In this document: positions 1 to 10,597 of the stretch, one piece after another | Position numbering within the stretch: the first letter of the stretch is position 1 | How the letters are laid out: each line of letters begins with the position of its first letter | NCBI GenBank assembly: GCA_973895155.1 | Contig: OZ316893.1 | Span: 25,482,001-25,546,000, forward strand | DNA from: Marsupella aquatica | Taxonomy: Eukaryota; Marchantiophyta | DNA length: 64,000 nt | Direction: 5' to 3' | Position numbers and translations under genes: made by a program | Notes under the pieces: generated by a model | What the model was told of the DNA's origin: nothing | Database searches by the model: none | What the model saw: only the letters and a program-made list of their open reading frames with translations

Positions 1-1640
1 TTGAGCCATTGTCAAAGACTCACCCTACTCACAATCCTTGGTTTTCCACTCGCACCAACTTCAGCTACACCCATAGAGTCACGGTCTAGAGGGGCTCTTC
101 ACCATAGGCCTTGAGCAGTAGGTTCACATTGCAATTATGTAGTGTTTACGTTGGATAACTATTTGCCATTAGGATTGGCTGTATGCCATATCCATTAGTC
201 AATGTAGAGGCTGGTGAAAGAAAAAAAGAAAAAAATACTTTTTTGTGAAAAAGTTATGACCTATTCTTTAGGACCAAATGTCATCATTCGTAATCTCCAA
301 GCTTTGAGATGCCCTATTGAGTTCCTTAAATCCCCACTTCCTGGTCACACCCCACCTTCAATTATGCCCCAGAGCCTAGAGTCAGTGTCTAGAGGCCTCA
401 CTCTAGAGAGTAAGCCTGCTTCACTCTAGAGAGTAAGCCTGCTTCACTCTAGATTCATGAGAGTAGCTTTGGATCATAATTATACTTGTTCTATTACTAG
501 CTTGACTGTCCATTCTTTCAACTTAAACAGAAGTGGGGACCAAAAATACCTTGCAAAAAGCAAATATTCCCTAGTACTATCCATGTTCATCAATAATTTG
601 CACCAAAGTGCTCGAGAGTCATAGTCTAGAGGCTCCACTTGAGGTGGGGACAGAAAATACCTGGCTTGCAAAAAGCAAACATTCCCTACTGTTCACATTC
701 ATCAATAATTTGCTCCAAAGTGCTCCAGAGATTCAGTCTAGAGGCCTCACTCTAGATAGTAGGCCGTAAGTGTAACTTTAGATGAGCCGTGAGAGTAACT
801 TTAGATGGAGATTATAGTTACTAGCCTAGCTACCATCCTTTTGAACATAAGTAGAGGCTACAATTAAAAAAACTTTGCAAAAAATTAATTAAAGATTCTT
901 GATCATTTTTTACTTGCCCTCTATCCCTACACTCCCAGTTTCAGTATGGTTTGCGGGAGGCCCAAATTCATGGACTACATGCTTCACTCTAGCCAATAGG
1001 CCATGAGTTAGCATTGGATTGTGATTATATACTCAGGGGTCTCACTAATGGATGCCTCTCCATCACCTGCAACGTTTTTAGGCCTCGGACCCCCTAAAAT
1101 GTAAGAAAATTTTAATTTTTTTGACCCCTATTAAGTTGGAATATTCTCAAAATATTCCAAAATTTTGGTTATAAGGACCCTAATGTTCTTATAAGTCTCA
1201 AAATTGGATTTAAAAGACACTATTGTTCTTCTCAGAAAATTCTTAAGTCTTCCCTTCGAACCAATAAAATGACCTTATACTTTGTCGCACGTGATATATC
1301 ATTTTTGTGGAAGTGCAACCCCTGAGATTATATAGTTACTAACGAATTGAATATGCCTTCCTTGAATGTTAATAAAGGTGAATAGAAGTTTCACTCTAGA
1401 CTATAGGTAGGCCCTAAGTAGTTTTGGATTGCAATGATATAGTTACTAACCTAACTACCTGTTCCTTGAACATAAATAGAGGTGAAGAAACACAACAACC
1501 TTGCTATTCCCCTTGATCTGCTGACTTTGGTCCTTGAGTCAAGGTCAAGAGGTTCACTCTAGACAGTTGGCTTGATTCTCTACCTATGGTCCTAGTGTCA
1601 AGGCTTGGAGGTTCACTCTAGGAAGTTAGCAAAGGGCTAT
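1..1640. repeat. Dispersed CTCTAGAC-type repeat region
   Basis: No gene is seen here. The stretch carries many copies of a degenerate motif of the form GTCTAGAGGC(T)TCACTCTAGA, near 85, 383, 405, 435, 625, 738, 1388, 1545 and 1612. Each is usually followed by a line resembling 'taggcc-taagtag-ttggat-tgattatatagttactagcctagctacc'. The same family recurs near 3870, 13235, 40965, 46365 and 53655. The copies look like eroded pieces of one dispersed repeat, but its ends and mechanism cannot be defined from this window. Confidence 0.6.
1060..1300 (+). repeat. Inverted copy pair, copy 1 (partner at 3285-3540)
   Basis: This AT-rich stretch contains CCCTAATGTTCTTATAAG-TCTCAAAATTGGATT. The reverse complement of the 3370-3420 region gives nearly the same words, and 'ggaatattc' and 'taacttttaggg' blocks flank both in mirrored order. 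The two copies are therefore one dispersed repeat in opposite orientations about 2.2 kb apart. No ORF of note lies inside. Confidence 0.55.
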
Positions 1641-3284
1641 GGGAGTAGTTTTTGACTGGGATTCGATACATACTTTGGGAGCCAACTCGCATGTGGGTGC
1701 CCTACATTATCCAACTCTCAAACTACTTGCAAAATGTTTGGATAAAAGCAGACCTTGTTTTACAACAGGATTCACTCAAGTGCAATGTCTCTGCTTTTGT
1801 TTTATTTTCAATTCAACCTGGAAGGGCCCGAAAGTTTTGAGCTCTTGCCCTTGGAAGTCTAAATTACATGCTGTCAGGCTTGGCATAGGAGAGGGTTCTG
1901 CTAGGCATGTAAATCACGCTCTATCAAACACTGCCAGGAGTCAAGTTGAGGGCTGATTCTTTAGAACTACGTACATGCTTGTTGGACCTTACAGCCAACT
2001 TGCATGTAGCAGGCGCTAAGTTAACTACCTTCAGCAATCGCAAAATGATTGGCAAAAAGCAGATTGTGTTTGACAGCAATATCTGCTTCCTTGCTCTCAC
2101 GCACCCATAGCAATACACCCTTAGGCCAGAAGGCACCTTGACTAAGGTGGTCGTAAGTGGTTGCTGGAAGCACAATCATCATGAGCTCCCTGTTGACCTA
2201 AACACAGTGCTATGTGTGGCATTGCCAACAAAGTTACCGGCCAAAAAGTCATATTTCCAACTAGGTATGGTTGGGGGCCAAAGTAGGGGACCAAAGCTGG
2301 TTTGAGGGTGACAAGTCCCCATAAACATATAATTATGAGGAGAATGTATGTTTTAACATCCTAACAAGCCATCAGCCACTATCAGTTGAGATCCGTCACT
2401 ACTCTTGCCGAGCCAAGGGACAGGGTTGAGGTCAAGGTCGGGGTCAAGGGGCAATGACATGTGACTGGTTTGCTTTTGTTTTATTGAGAAATTGGAGACC
2501 TCAAAAGTTTATGGCCTTTGTCGTTGGAAGTCCACAATTTGAGTCATCAGGCCTGGCAAGTGAGGGGGTTCAGGTGTCCATCTCTCGCCAACTTATAGCC
2601 CACTTGGATCAGGTTGAGGACCAAAAAGTATAGGGCCGCTCACATATGAGTTGGCTCTTATTGGAAAACTTTAGATACCAAGGTGAATTTGCTGGATTAC
2701 TTTATTTATGGAGGTAAAATTGCCCAAGCTTGTTGTTTCTTTGTCGCTCTCGAATCTCCATCCAAAGTGTCTTCGCTTTCTCATATTTGATGGAAAAGAA
2801 AAAAGAGTTTGCGCCCTTGGTGATGCATGGTGGTGGCTGATGATCCCACTAGCATGAGCAACGTTGAGGTTGCTGCCCATGTGCCTGGACATCTACAGCC
2901 AAGGTTGCCTGGCTCAAGGAGGAGGCCTATTCCGTTTGCTACCTGAGTGAGACTTCCACCCTTTTGCTCTCGAGGTTTTTTGTGCTCTCCACCCTCACTT
3001 TGACCAGTTTCTTCGAGCTTGTGTGGTTTTTTGTAAAATGGAAGCCCTTTCCCCTTGTTCATTTCTCAAGGCCTTCTTTCAACAGAGGGTGTCGGTTCAG
3101 GCTCAAGCTTTCACCATTCTCGTCACCATTCTTTGTCAAGTCAAGGCCGTTGGTTTTATAGTCTCTAGATAGATTCCCCTCCATTACTCTCCTATGCGGT
3201 TTACTCCGGAGCTTTCCAGTTCTCTACTCACTAGGGTCTTAGATCTTAATTTGCTACTTTGTGTATGTTTTGTTGTTGTGGGGG
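1641..3284. other. Intergenic stretch, nothing recognised
   Basis: Only short open frames without recognisable protein features occur on either strand. The sequence has mixed composition with words shared between blocks, such as GTTGAGG-CAAAAAGTA and AGGCTTGGCA. This suggests old repeat debris rather than genes. Confidence 0.4.
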
Positions 3285-3540
3285 TCCCGGGGTCCTCACT
3301 TCTTTTCTTCCGACCCACCACGCGCGGATAAGTATAGGGTTTTTTTATTGGATTTAGTGAAATAGTTTTAAATTTTTGTTGAAGAACATTAGGGTAATCC
3401 AATTTTGAGAATTATAAGAATCATAGGGTTTTTTAAAATCAAATATGAGAATATTCTTGGAATATTCCATTGATTTAGGGTAAATTTTTTTAAAAACTTT
3501 TATTGACTTAACTTTTAGGGTGTTTATTTCCCCAAAACTT
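3285..3540 (-). repeat. Inverted copy pair, copy 2 (partner at 1060-1300)
   Basis: Read on the minus strand this matches the block at 1060-1300, including CTCAAAATTGGATTA and CCCTAATGTTCTTC. The copy is flanked by GGGGTCC-type words on its outer side, as the other copy is by GGACCCCCT. It is a degenerate dispersed repeat. Confidence 0.55.
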
Positions 3541-3679
3541 CATGCGTGATATGGGACATTCCTTGGATTGAAGCCCCGGAGGTGAGGGTCTCATTGGTTT
3601 TTTGGGTCTCCCTGGCCATCTCATGGTCTTTCCCTTTTCCCTCACTTTATTGTGTTTTACTAGCCCGACTACCTATTAT

Positions 3680-3945
3680 TTGAACATGAATAGAGGACAG
3701 TAATAAGGAGAGGACAATGAAAGTGTCAACAAAATATATTTACTATTCCCATTCTTTCAAGGTTAAGGAAATGATAAATAAACCATCATGCCTTTGGCCC
3801 CATCATTTTAACAATCATCATACATAACATAACATACTACGTTCTATGCACATATATTATAGTGGGACACTAGAGTCAAGGTCTAGAGGCTTCACTCTAG
3901 AAGCCTAGACCTCAACTCTAGCTTCCCTTTGCGCTTTACATATAA
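3680..3945 (+). repeat. Dispersed repeat, inverted copy at about 53645-53900
   Basis: The block with 'gtgtcaacaaaatatatttact', 'aaatgataaataaaccatcatg..ggccccatcattt', 'catacataacatactac', 'gcacatatattat' and the CTCTAGAC-type motif is found in reverse complement at 53645-53900, with the same order of words. It belongs to the CTCTAGAC-associated family and shows that the family unit is at least about 250 bp. Confidence 0.6.
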
Positions 3946-4115
3946 GAGGCCCAACAAATTAAGGAGTATCTCACAAAAACAATAGAAACAAAGAAGCAAG
4001 TGAAAGGAAAGACCCCAAGAAGACCAAAGAGGCCCAACAAATCAAGGAGTTTATCACACAAAAACAATAGAAACTAAGAAGCAAGGAAAAGGAAAGACCC
4101 CAAGAAGACCAATTA
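3946..4115 (+). repeat. Tandem duplication of an about 80-bp A-rich unit
   Basis: Two adjacent units each carry CAACAAAT-AAGGAGT, CACAAAAACAATAGAAAC, AAGAAGCAAG and GGAAAGACCCCAAGAAGACC. Related single copies lie near 4910-4995 and 26635-26715, so the unit is part of a dispersed family that has been duplicated locally. Confidence 0.7.
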
Positions 4116-5000
4116 GTTCGTGGACCCTTGGCTAATAAAATCAGGGGAAGAGTGGATCTGAGCCGTCTCCATTTCTTATCTCCGGAAATCTCGTCCGTCC
4201 ATCATAATGGCCAATCTATGGCTCAAAAGAAAGATCTCAAATAGATCTATGGATGGGTTCTGTCCGTTTTGCAAATGGGTTAATATTTTTCAAATGAAAA
4301 ATTAAACAAATCCAAGCCTTTCTAGCCGTCGATTTTGTTGATTTTATGATCTTTGCCGTCCATTTTGTAATGCCTCTAGAAATCTTATTCATCCATGTTA
4401 GAAGGCGATCTAGGGTGCAAAAGAAAGATCTCAATGAGATCTACGACTGGGTATTTTTTGTTTTGAGAATGAGTAAATAATTTTGAGTATAAAATTCGAT
4501 GAACTTTCAAGATTCCAGCCATTCCTCCTCCCTGATCCTGGGTTTCTATGTGCTCTTCCCGGCATTAATGGCCGTACAATATGAGAGGTCCTTACATACC
4601 GGGAGTTGCGGTTTAACAAGGAAGTTATCAAGTTAGTTATTAGTCATTATTTATTATATGAATTTAAGTTTTAAAATTGGAAATGTAACTAAAATAGTTA
4701 CATAGTGACAGTTTTAACCATTTTGCTCTTTGCATTTCCAATGTTTTTACTTTTCTTTTTACGGCACGGCGTCCCAAAATTTACACTCAAATTGACACAA
4801 ACACGAATGAAAACTATAAGTTTAATTCACAAAACCGACGAGTCTTGTTTGTTGTGGTTGTTGTTGACGTGGCACACTGTGATGCCAGGAATTTTGGAAG
4901 GGACCTCTAGTGGGGTCCGTAAAGAGGCACAGCAAATAATCAAAGGAGTAACCCACAAAAAGAATACAAACTGAGAAGCAAATAACAAACTAAGGGGGCC
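4116..5000. other. Intergenic stretch without recognisable gene
   Basis: Between 4180 and 4450 an 'aaagaaagatctcaa-agatctatg' phrase occurs twice (near 4223 and 4419), indicating a further local duplication of about 190 bp. Short open frames here show no family features. A degenerate copy of the 3946-4115 unit sits at about 4910-4995. Confidence 0.4.
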
Positions 5001-5001
5001 C

Positions 5002-5935
5002 ATAACCAAAGGGGGTTTGGTCACTTAGGCGTGGAAAAGGACAGAAGAATGAAGGAAACACAAATAATCTCTTTCCTCTATAAGCCATCATGATAAACCC
5101 TGAAAACAAATACTGTATACAAATACATTAGATTTTGTTTTGGTCTCTTTAGAACAAGGGAAATTGTATTGCAGTCCAGTATTTTAGTCCAATATTGCAG
5201 TCCGTATGCATTTTTGACAAAAATATCTTGGGGCCTTTTGTTGGGCCCTGATCACATAGCTGACCAGGCCAGTGACCAAAGGGGGTTTGGTCACATTAGG
5301 CTGAACTTAAAAGAGCAAGTATTAAATAAATTTAGCTTAAGATAAACAAAGTGAATAAGAAAGAAACACAAAATTATTTTTTAAATGTTCCCCTCATCTC
5401 TTTCCTCTGCCATCATGATCTGGAATGAAAACAAATATTGTATACAATACATTGGATTTTGATTTGTCTCTTTAGAACAAGGGAAATTGTATAAATCCAA
5501 TATTGCAGTCCATGTATTGTAGTCTATATATATTGCAAAAACAAGTATCTTGGGGGACTTTTGTGGTCCCCCATCACATAGCTGACCAGGCCACTGACCA
5601 AAGTGGGTTTGGTCACATTAGTCTGAACAATAAAGAGCAAGTATTAAATATACTTAGCTTAAGATAAACAAAGTGAAAAAGAATGAAGTAAACACAGAAG
5701 AAAAATCATTAAATGTTCTCCTCATCTCTTTCCTCTGCCTAAGTGAGCCATCATGATTTGCCTAAAAACAAATACAATCTACATCATACAATACATTGTA
5801 TTTTGTTTTTATCTCTCTAGAACAATGGAAACTGTATAGAAGTCCAATATTGCAATCCAGTATTGCAGTAGGTATGTATTTTTGACAAAAGTATCTTGGG
5901 AGCATTTTTTGGGCCCCCATCACATATCTGAAAGT
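5002..5935 (+). repeat. Tandem array of three about 270-340-bp units with palindromic start
   Basis: Units begin near 5002, 5271 and 5592. Each starts with a palindrome of the form GTGACCAAA-GGGG-TTTGGTCAC, perfect in the second unit at 5272-5293. It is followed by AGAGCAAGTATTAAATA, TTAGCTTAAGATAAACAAAGTG, CTCTTTCCTCTG, GCCATCATGAT, GTCTCTTTAGAACAA-GGAAA and a 'cagtccaatattgcagtcc..tat' ending. The first unit is shorter. A solitary palindrome with partial downstream similarity lies at 38069-38120. No coding potential is seen. Confidence 0.75.
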
Positions 5936-6328
5936 GAAGGTAGTCAGGGTGGTATTTTGCTTTTTGGGGCTTTAGGTTACTGCCACGTTAGCACTTTGAC
6001 TTTGATTATATCTCATTAAAAATAACAGTATATTTATATGGCTTGTGATCTGACTGTTTTTTGTCCTGAGGTAGATGCTTATGGGGAGTGTTTGGGACAG
6101 CAATTGCAAATTCAAAATCCAGGTAAACTGAGTCTTGTAATAAAAAATGAAAATATTCAAAGAACTTTGATATGTCAGTGTTTCCTACCTTAACGAACAG
6201 GTAAAGACCGGGGCTAATTCTTTAATGGGATAAACAGTCTCCCATATACAAGGTCTCCCCGCATACACGAGTTTATCATTTACATGGTCGACTTTATATT
6301 CCATTAAGGGATAGCCCTGGTCCTTAAC
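5936..6328 (-). mobile_element. Foldback (hairpin) element, copy A
   Basis: This segment is the reverse complement of 23978-24370 over its full length of about 393 bp, with roughly 85-90 percent identity by eye. Its inner end carries a long inverted repeat at 6205-6324: the arm GACC-GGGCTAA-TCTTTAATGGGAT pairs with ATTCCATTAAGGGAT-AGCCCTGGTC. The rest is unique AT-rich sequence without a usable ORF. The two copies have the same ends and different flanks, as expected of a non-autonomous transposed element. The class is not determined; a foldback or MITE-like DNA element is most likely. Confidence 0.65.
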
Positions 6329-6494
6329 TATGTAGTTCAACTAAACATAGTTCAGCCAAACATAATTGAACCAAAAAAGTCAAAAAGGCTACTGGGCGGT
6401 ATATATTGAAAGAGTACGTTGGGTGAGCGTGTTTGCCCAGAATATTCCGTGAGTGCCGATTGTCCGATTGTCCCAACCTGGCTCCCACCCACAC

Positions 6495-6616
6495 TCTGCA
6501 TCGATCGAATCAGCTCGTAGATCTACAGTAGGTGCCACACTGTACCCAATTCACGTTCTGCATCGATTGCATGAGCTCGTAGATCTACAGTAGGCGCCAC
6601 TGTACCCAATTCACGG
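6495..6616 (+). repeat. Tandem duplication, about 61 bp x 2
   Basis: Two units (6495-6555 and 6557-6616) share TCTGCATCGAT, AGCTCGTAGATCTACAGTAGG and TGTACCCAATTCACG. They sit upstream of the PRXL2-like gene and could lie in its distal promoter. Confidence 0.8.
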
Positions 6617-6775
6617 GAGCGCGTTCGATGCGTCTACCGACCGAGCTTTGGCTGTCAGTCGAAAGTAATCGCATTGCCGTGGCTTTGAGGAATCTCTCAT
6701 GAAGCTTCTCCATTGACGACATTTTTGCATTGCCTTCTCATTTACTCTCCTCTGGTCGGTCACTCGGTTTCATTT

Positions 6776-6970
6776 CACTGTTCTGTTCTGTTCTGTTCTG
6801 TCTTTGATCGATCATATGAAGCTTTTCCGTGATCGGTGACATTCTCTCTCTCCTGGGCTTTGGTCTCCTCCTCCTCTGGAACAAGTTATAAAGCTTCCTC
6901 TCTTCCAGGAGCACTATTCGGGATCCGACGCAAATCTCTTCCAGGACCACTCTTCGGGATCCGACGCACA
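6776..6970 (+). repeat. TTCTG pentanucleotide run and 35-bp direct duplication
   Basis: A TTCTG/TCTGT microsatellite of about five units lies at 6779-6801. It is followed at 6899-6934 and 6935-6969 by two copies of a unit with CTCTTCCAGGA-CACT-TTCGGGATCCGACGCA. The C/T-rich composition just upstream of a gene fits a plant promoter or 5' leader. Confidence 0.6.
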
Positions 6971-7846
6971 CCTACTTTTCGTGCATGTTAGAGAGGCTGT
7001 CGCCCGCGAGCTGACGGTAGAGCAGAGCAGTCAGCAATTTTATCATTCACCGATCGCATCATTCCATCATTCCAGCAGGTACGGGGTTCAGTCGAGACCA
7101 AAAGATATGTGATGTTGTGTGAAATGGTGATGGATTCCGTTGTACTAGTGCATGGAGCCAGCTGGAATTGATTGATTGTGAATAACCATATCCGGTTCTC
7201 TGGAAAACCTGTCCTACGTGACTGTATTCCTTCTGCGCTTTTCGTTGTTATGGCGTCGTCGCTCTTTAACAGTGCGTGTTGTCTCGGTGCATATGAATAA
7301 TCTCTGCATTCGCCTTGTGAAGCATATGACTGTATGACTGTATGTAAGTGAATGCAATGTCTTTTTTATCTCGTTCTGTGGTGTACAATGCTCTGCTGTG
7401 CCGCTCTGTGGTGCCTTGGCGTTGGCACTTGTCTCTTCAAACCTGACGTTATCACTGTTCGTTGTCTCCCTCTCGTTTTGCATGCTATAGATCCCATAGG
7501 TCGATGACGTTTCTTTGTCTCAGCCCTGAACCGGATTGAGATGTCTCATCGAGTCTGGAAATGAGCTAGTGGGCTCTCTCGCATTGTACCGCGGACTGAT
7601 CAAAGGCACTTTTGTACTGTGATGCATTGTAGCAGAGAAACGCTGTGGTGTCGTTTAGGGCAGTGAACACGGAGGCCGAGCTACTTTTCTGTTATCCACC
7701 ATCTTCGCTATGCCGCGCGGGTTTACAGATCACTGAGAAGATCATTGTAGGAATAGGAGAGAAGGATCGGACGACAGTAGCGCGGCCGCATATTAGCGGC
7801 GCACTTAGCCGTAGCCGGAGGCGGCAGAAGCAGCTGGTTTCGTCCG

Positions 7847-8065
7847 ATGGTCGCACTTCCGTCTGTATTTTTTTTGTTCCTGTCCATCACAATTGTGTAC
7901 CTGGGTTGCGAAATACTAGTGTGGCTTCGGGAACGGTTCTGGTCGGGCAAAGGTGGTGATACCTCATTCAAAGAGGAGTCGCTGGAGCTCGTGGGCGTCC
8001 CTGAGTCTCCGATGGAGTCCGACCTTGAAGCCCAGATTCCCCCGCATCCATCCAACTCCTCTTGA
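7847..8065 (+). CDS. Possible 72-aa small single-pass membrane protein or upstream ORF
   Basis: The family is not recognised. The frame opens with ATG at 7847 and ends at TGA 8063-8065, 98 bp before the start of the PRXL2-like gene on the same strand. Residues 5-27 are strongly hydrophobic, with FFLFLSITIVYLGCEILVW at the core. A basic patch (LRERFWSGKGG) and an acidic Pro/Ser-rich tail follow. This is the expected topology of a small signal-anchored protein. It may be a separate short gene, an upstream ORF on the PRXL2 transcript, or chance. An overlapping minus-strand frame of similar length weakens the case. Confidence 0.35.
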   Translation: MVALPSVFFLFLSITIVYLGCEILVWLRERFWSGKGGDTSFKEESLELVGVPESPMESDLEAQIPPHPSNSS

Positions 8066-8163
8066 TTCAATGGCTTTGACGATTACACCTTGTAATCGTG
8101 GTGGGAATTGGAATCCGATCGCAAATCGTTGAACGGAGAATATTTGGGGGTTGTAAGTTTGAT

Positions 8164-10597
8164 ATGGCAGCTATGTGCAGCTCTCAGGTGCTTCTCACGG
8201 CAGTCGGATGTCTCGCCCTACCCAAGGGCAGTTTGTCTATTCCCTGTACTGTGGGGTTCTGTCGGACTTCAGAGTCTTTATTGTCTGTTAAGCAATTGGG
8301 CACCAGTTCTCGTCGTGCGCCTGGAATCCGGCAGAGAACGACGATTTATGCCGACATCAGGGCTTCAGCGTCGTCCTCCTCGTCCTCAGGTACTATGGCA
8401 ATGTAGGGCCTTTGTCGTGAAGGGTAGACGAGAATTCAACCAATTCTATTACAGCGATCCTGACGCACTCGGGAATTTCTGAGCGAATTTAATCTTCTCA
8501 ACTTTCCTCGTCACATTGTCCACAATGTTACGAGTAGAGCCCCGAAAAAAAGTTAGAGCGAAATACTAAAACAGCGTCTCCCGTGACAGGCCTAGCTGCG
8601 ACGGAAAACACGTTGAGCAAGCTGGAGGGGATCAAATTATACGATCCGAGTGGTGCAAGCGTTTCTCTGCTTGGTCTTTGGGAGAATCGACCAGCTGTGA
8701 TTGCCTTCGCTCGACATTTTGGGTATGTATAGTTAGGCCTGCGTCATATGTGAATTGGATGTGTGTATCTAAGATTTGAAGGCTTGGAGGCTTGCAAAAC
8801 GTCTGCAGCAAGTTTATGACTTGCTCTAGTTTACAGAGCTGGGCGTACCGACCATTTAACAACATCCAGTGTTTAACTTTTTGGATAACTCTCTCAAATC
8901 CTTTTGCTTCTTGGAATGTAAAGAAGTAAATGTGCACTTGGAATGTAGTCCCCTCAAGTATTTTTTGGTACTGCAGGTGCATTCTTTGCAGGAAGAGAGC
9001 CGAATTACTTCAATCTCGGAAGGTTTTTAGTCATGTTATTCTATTCACTCTGGGTCCAATGTGAAGTCATGTCCTTCGCTCTTGCTTCTTTTTTTTCCTC
9101 CCTTTGGTAGTCGGTGCGTTTAATTAACACGAAAGACATGCTCACCTTCCAGGCGGAGATGGATACGGCTGGGGTCGCTCTGGTGTTAATTGCACCTGGG
9201 AGTCCTGAGCAGGTATGATGACAGAGTACGGTCAGGTGAAGAGCTAGTTTTATCGACTTGTTTAACTGACATATGGGTCGACAGCTTGATAATCTATTTA
9301 TGCGTTGTATTCTTGGATCTATTCTCGTCAACTGTGGTATTCACTGTGGCTGTTTTGTATACCAGGCAAGACAATTTGTTGAGCAGACGAAATTTTCAGG
9401 AGGTTAGACATTTCCTTCATCTTTAGTGAATGACCTTTTTGTAGGTTGCAGTTCTCGACTGCAGTTCTATGAAGTTTGTTCCTGCACTTTGAACTTAAGC
9501 CCTATTTTAAGCATGATATGCAGCTAGTCTAATAGTTCCGACAGTGGATCTCTTCATAATGCCTGTCATGGAATGAGTCATCTGTATTGCCTGCCACTGT
9601 AACAGCACCAAAATGTTGGCCGCTAGTAGGTCTGAAGCCTGTCTTCTGACGGCTTAGCTTCCAAACCGTAATCGTAATTCTCTAACATAAGGTTTGGAAT
9701 TCGCAGAGGTTTATGCAGACCCAGATCGTGCCTCCTATAACGCGTTGGAGTTTGTAAATGGTGTATCTTCGGTTTTGAATCCCAAGGTAAGCCTTTTTAC
9801 CTCCTTCCCATTGTAGTTACAGTAGGTTAGTTATTAAGTTAAGGTTTTAGAAATTGAGGTAGACAGACAGACGTAGGCAAAGACTTATTCTGTGACTGGT
9901 TCTTGTTTCATGTCATCCACCTGTAGTCTGGATCTAAAATCCTCAAGGCCTTCAGTGAAGGCTATCGTCAAGATTGGGAGCTATCTTTCTATGAAGACAC
10001 AGTGAAGCGAGGCGGCTGGTATGGTCTTACTTCGCAGGACTTGGTTTTATGGGACTGTTTTTGTCCCAAAAAGTAAACTTTGTTTTGGTGTAAGCGATAA
10101 GGTTTTTATGAATTCTCTCAAAATTGAATGTGATTTCCGCTGCTATTGATGGCGAGGCTCCTCTGAAACTTGCAGGCAGCAGGGTGGAATTCTTGTCGCT
10201 GGTCCAGGGGCCAACAGTATGCGTTACCTGTTCAAGGTACGTTTTCCTAAATCTCATTTAGCTATTCTTTATGCTGCACAATGTGTAGCTTCCTCTGGGC
10301 GGAGTTACCATTAATTCCATCAATCTTGCTGAATATATTCAGATTGCATGTTTATTCACCAGAAAAGTCTTACGAGTAGCTGGAAAATGATTGTGGCATT
10401 GGAAGTGCTCTCATGGTATTTTCAGTAAGAGTACTACCCATGTCAATATGTGTTTGAGGCAAACTTGCTGTACTAGGCATGATGTCTTCGTCAGTTTTCA
10501 ATACATGGTTTCTTTTTGGTGTGTTCTTCTTTAGGATGCAGAAGCTGGAGATGAGCCTGAGATGGAGGACGTGATGTCTGCGTGCTGCTCCGCCTAA
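8164..10597 (+). CDS. Chloroplast-targeted peroxiredoxin-like 2 protein (PRXL2/AAED1 type)
   Basis: Nine exons join into 265 codons plus stop: 8164-8389, 8590-8722, 8977-9022, 9153-9212, 9366-9402, 9707-9786, 9927-10018, 10176-10236 and 10535-10597. All introns are GT..AG and phases agree throughout. Residues 1 to about 72 are Ser/Arg-rich with almost no acidic residues, like a chloroplast transit peptide. The thioredoxin-fold domain starts near 85 and carries the redox motif G-C-I-L-C-R, with cysteines at 121 and 124. It continues through VYADPDRASYNALEFVNGV, EGYRQDWELSF, KRGGWQQGGILVAGPG and the C-terminal DAEAGDEPEMEDVMSACC. This order matches the plant PRXL2B / prostamide synthase-like family, thought to be thiol reductases or antioxidants; the natural substrate is unknown. 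The start at 8164 is chosen because it begins the transit-like segment. Confidence 0.88.

Noticed and set aside
7723-8070. 115-codon minus-strand frame
   Set aside because: It overlaps the better-structured plus-strand 72-codon frame and the PRXL2 leader and has no known motif.
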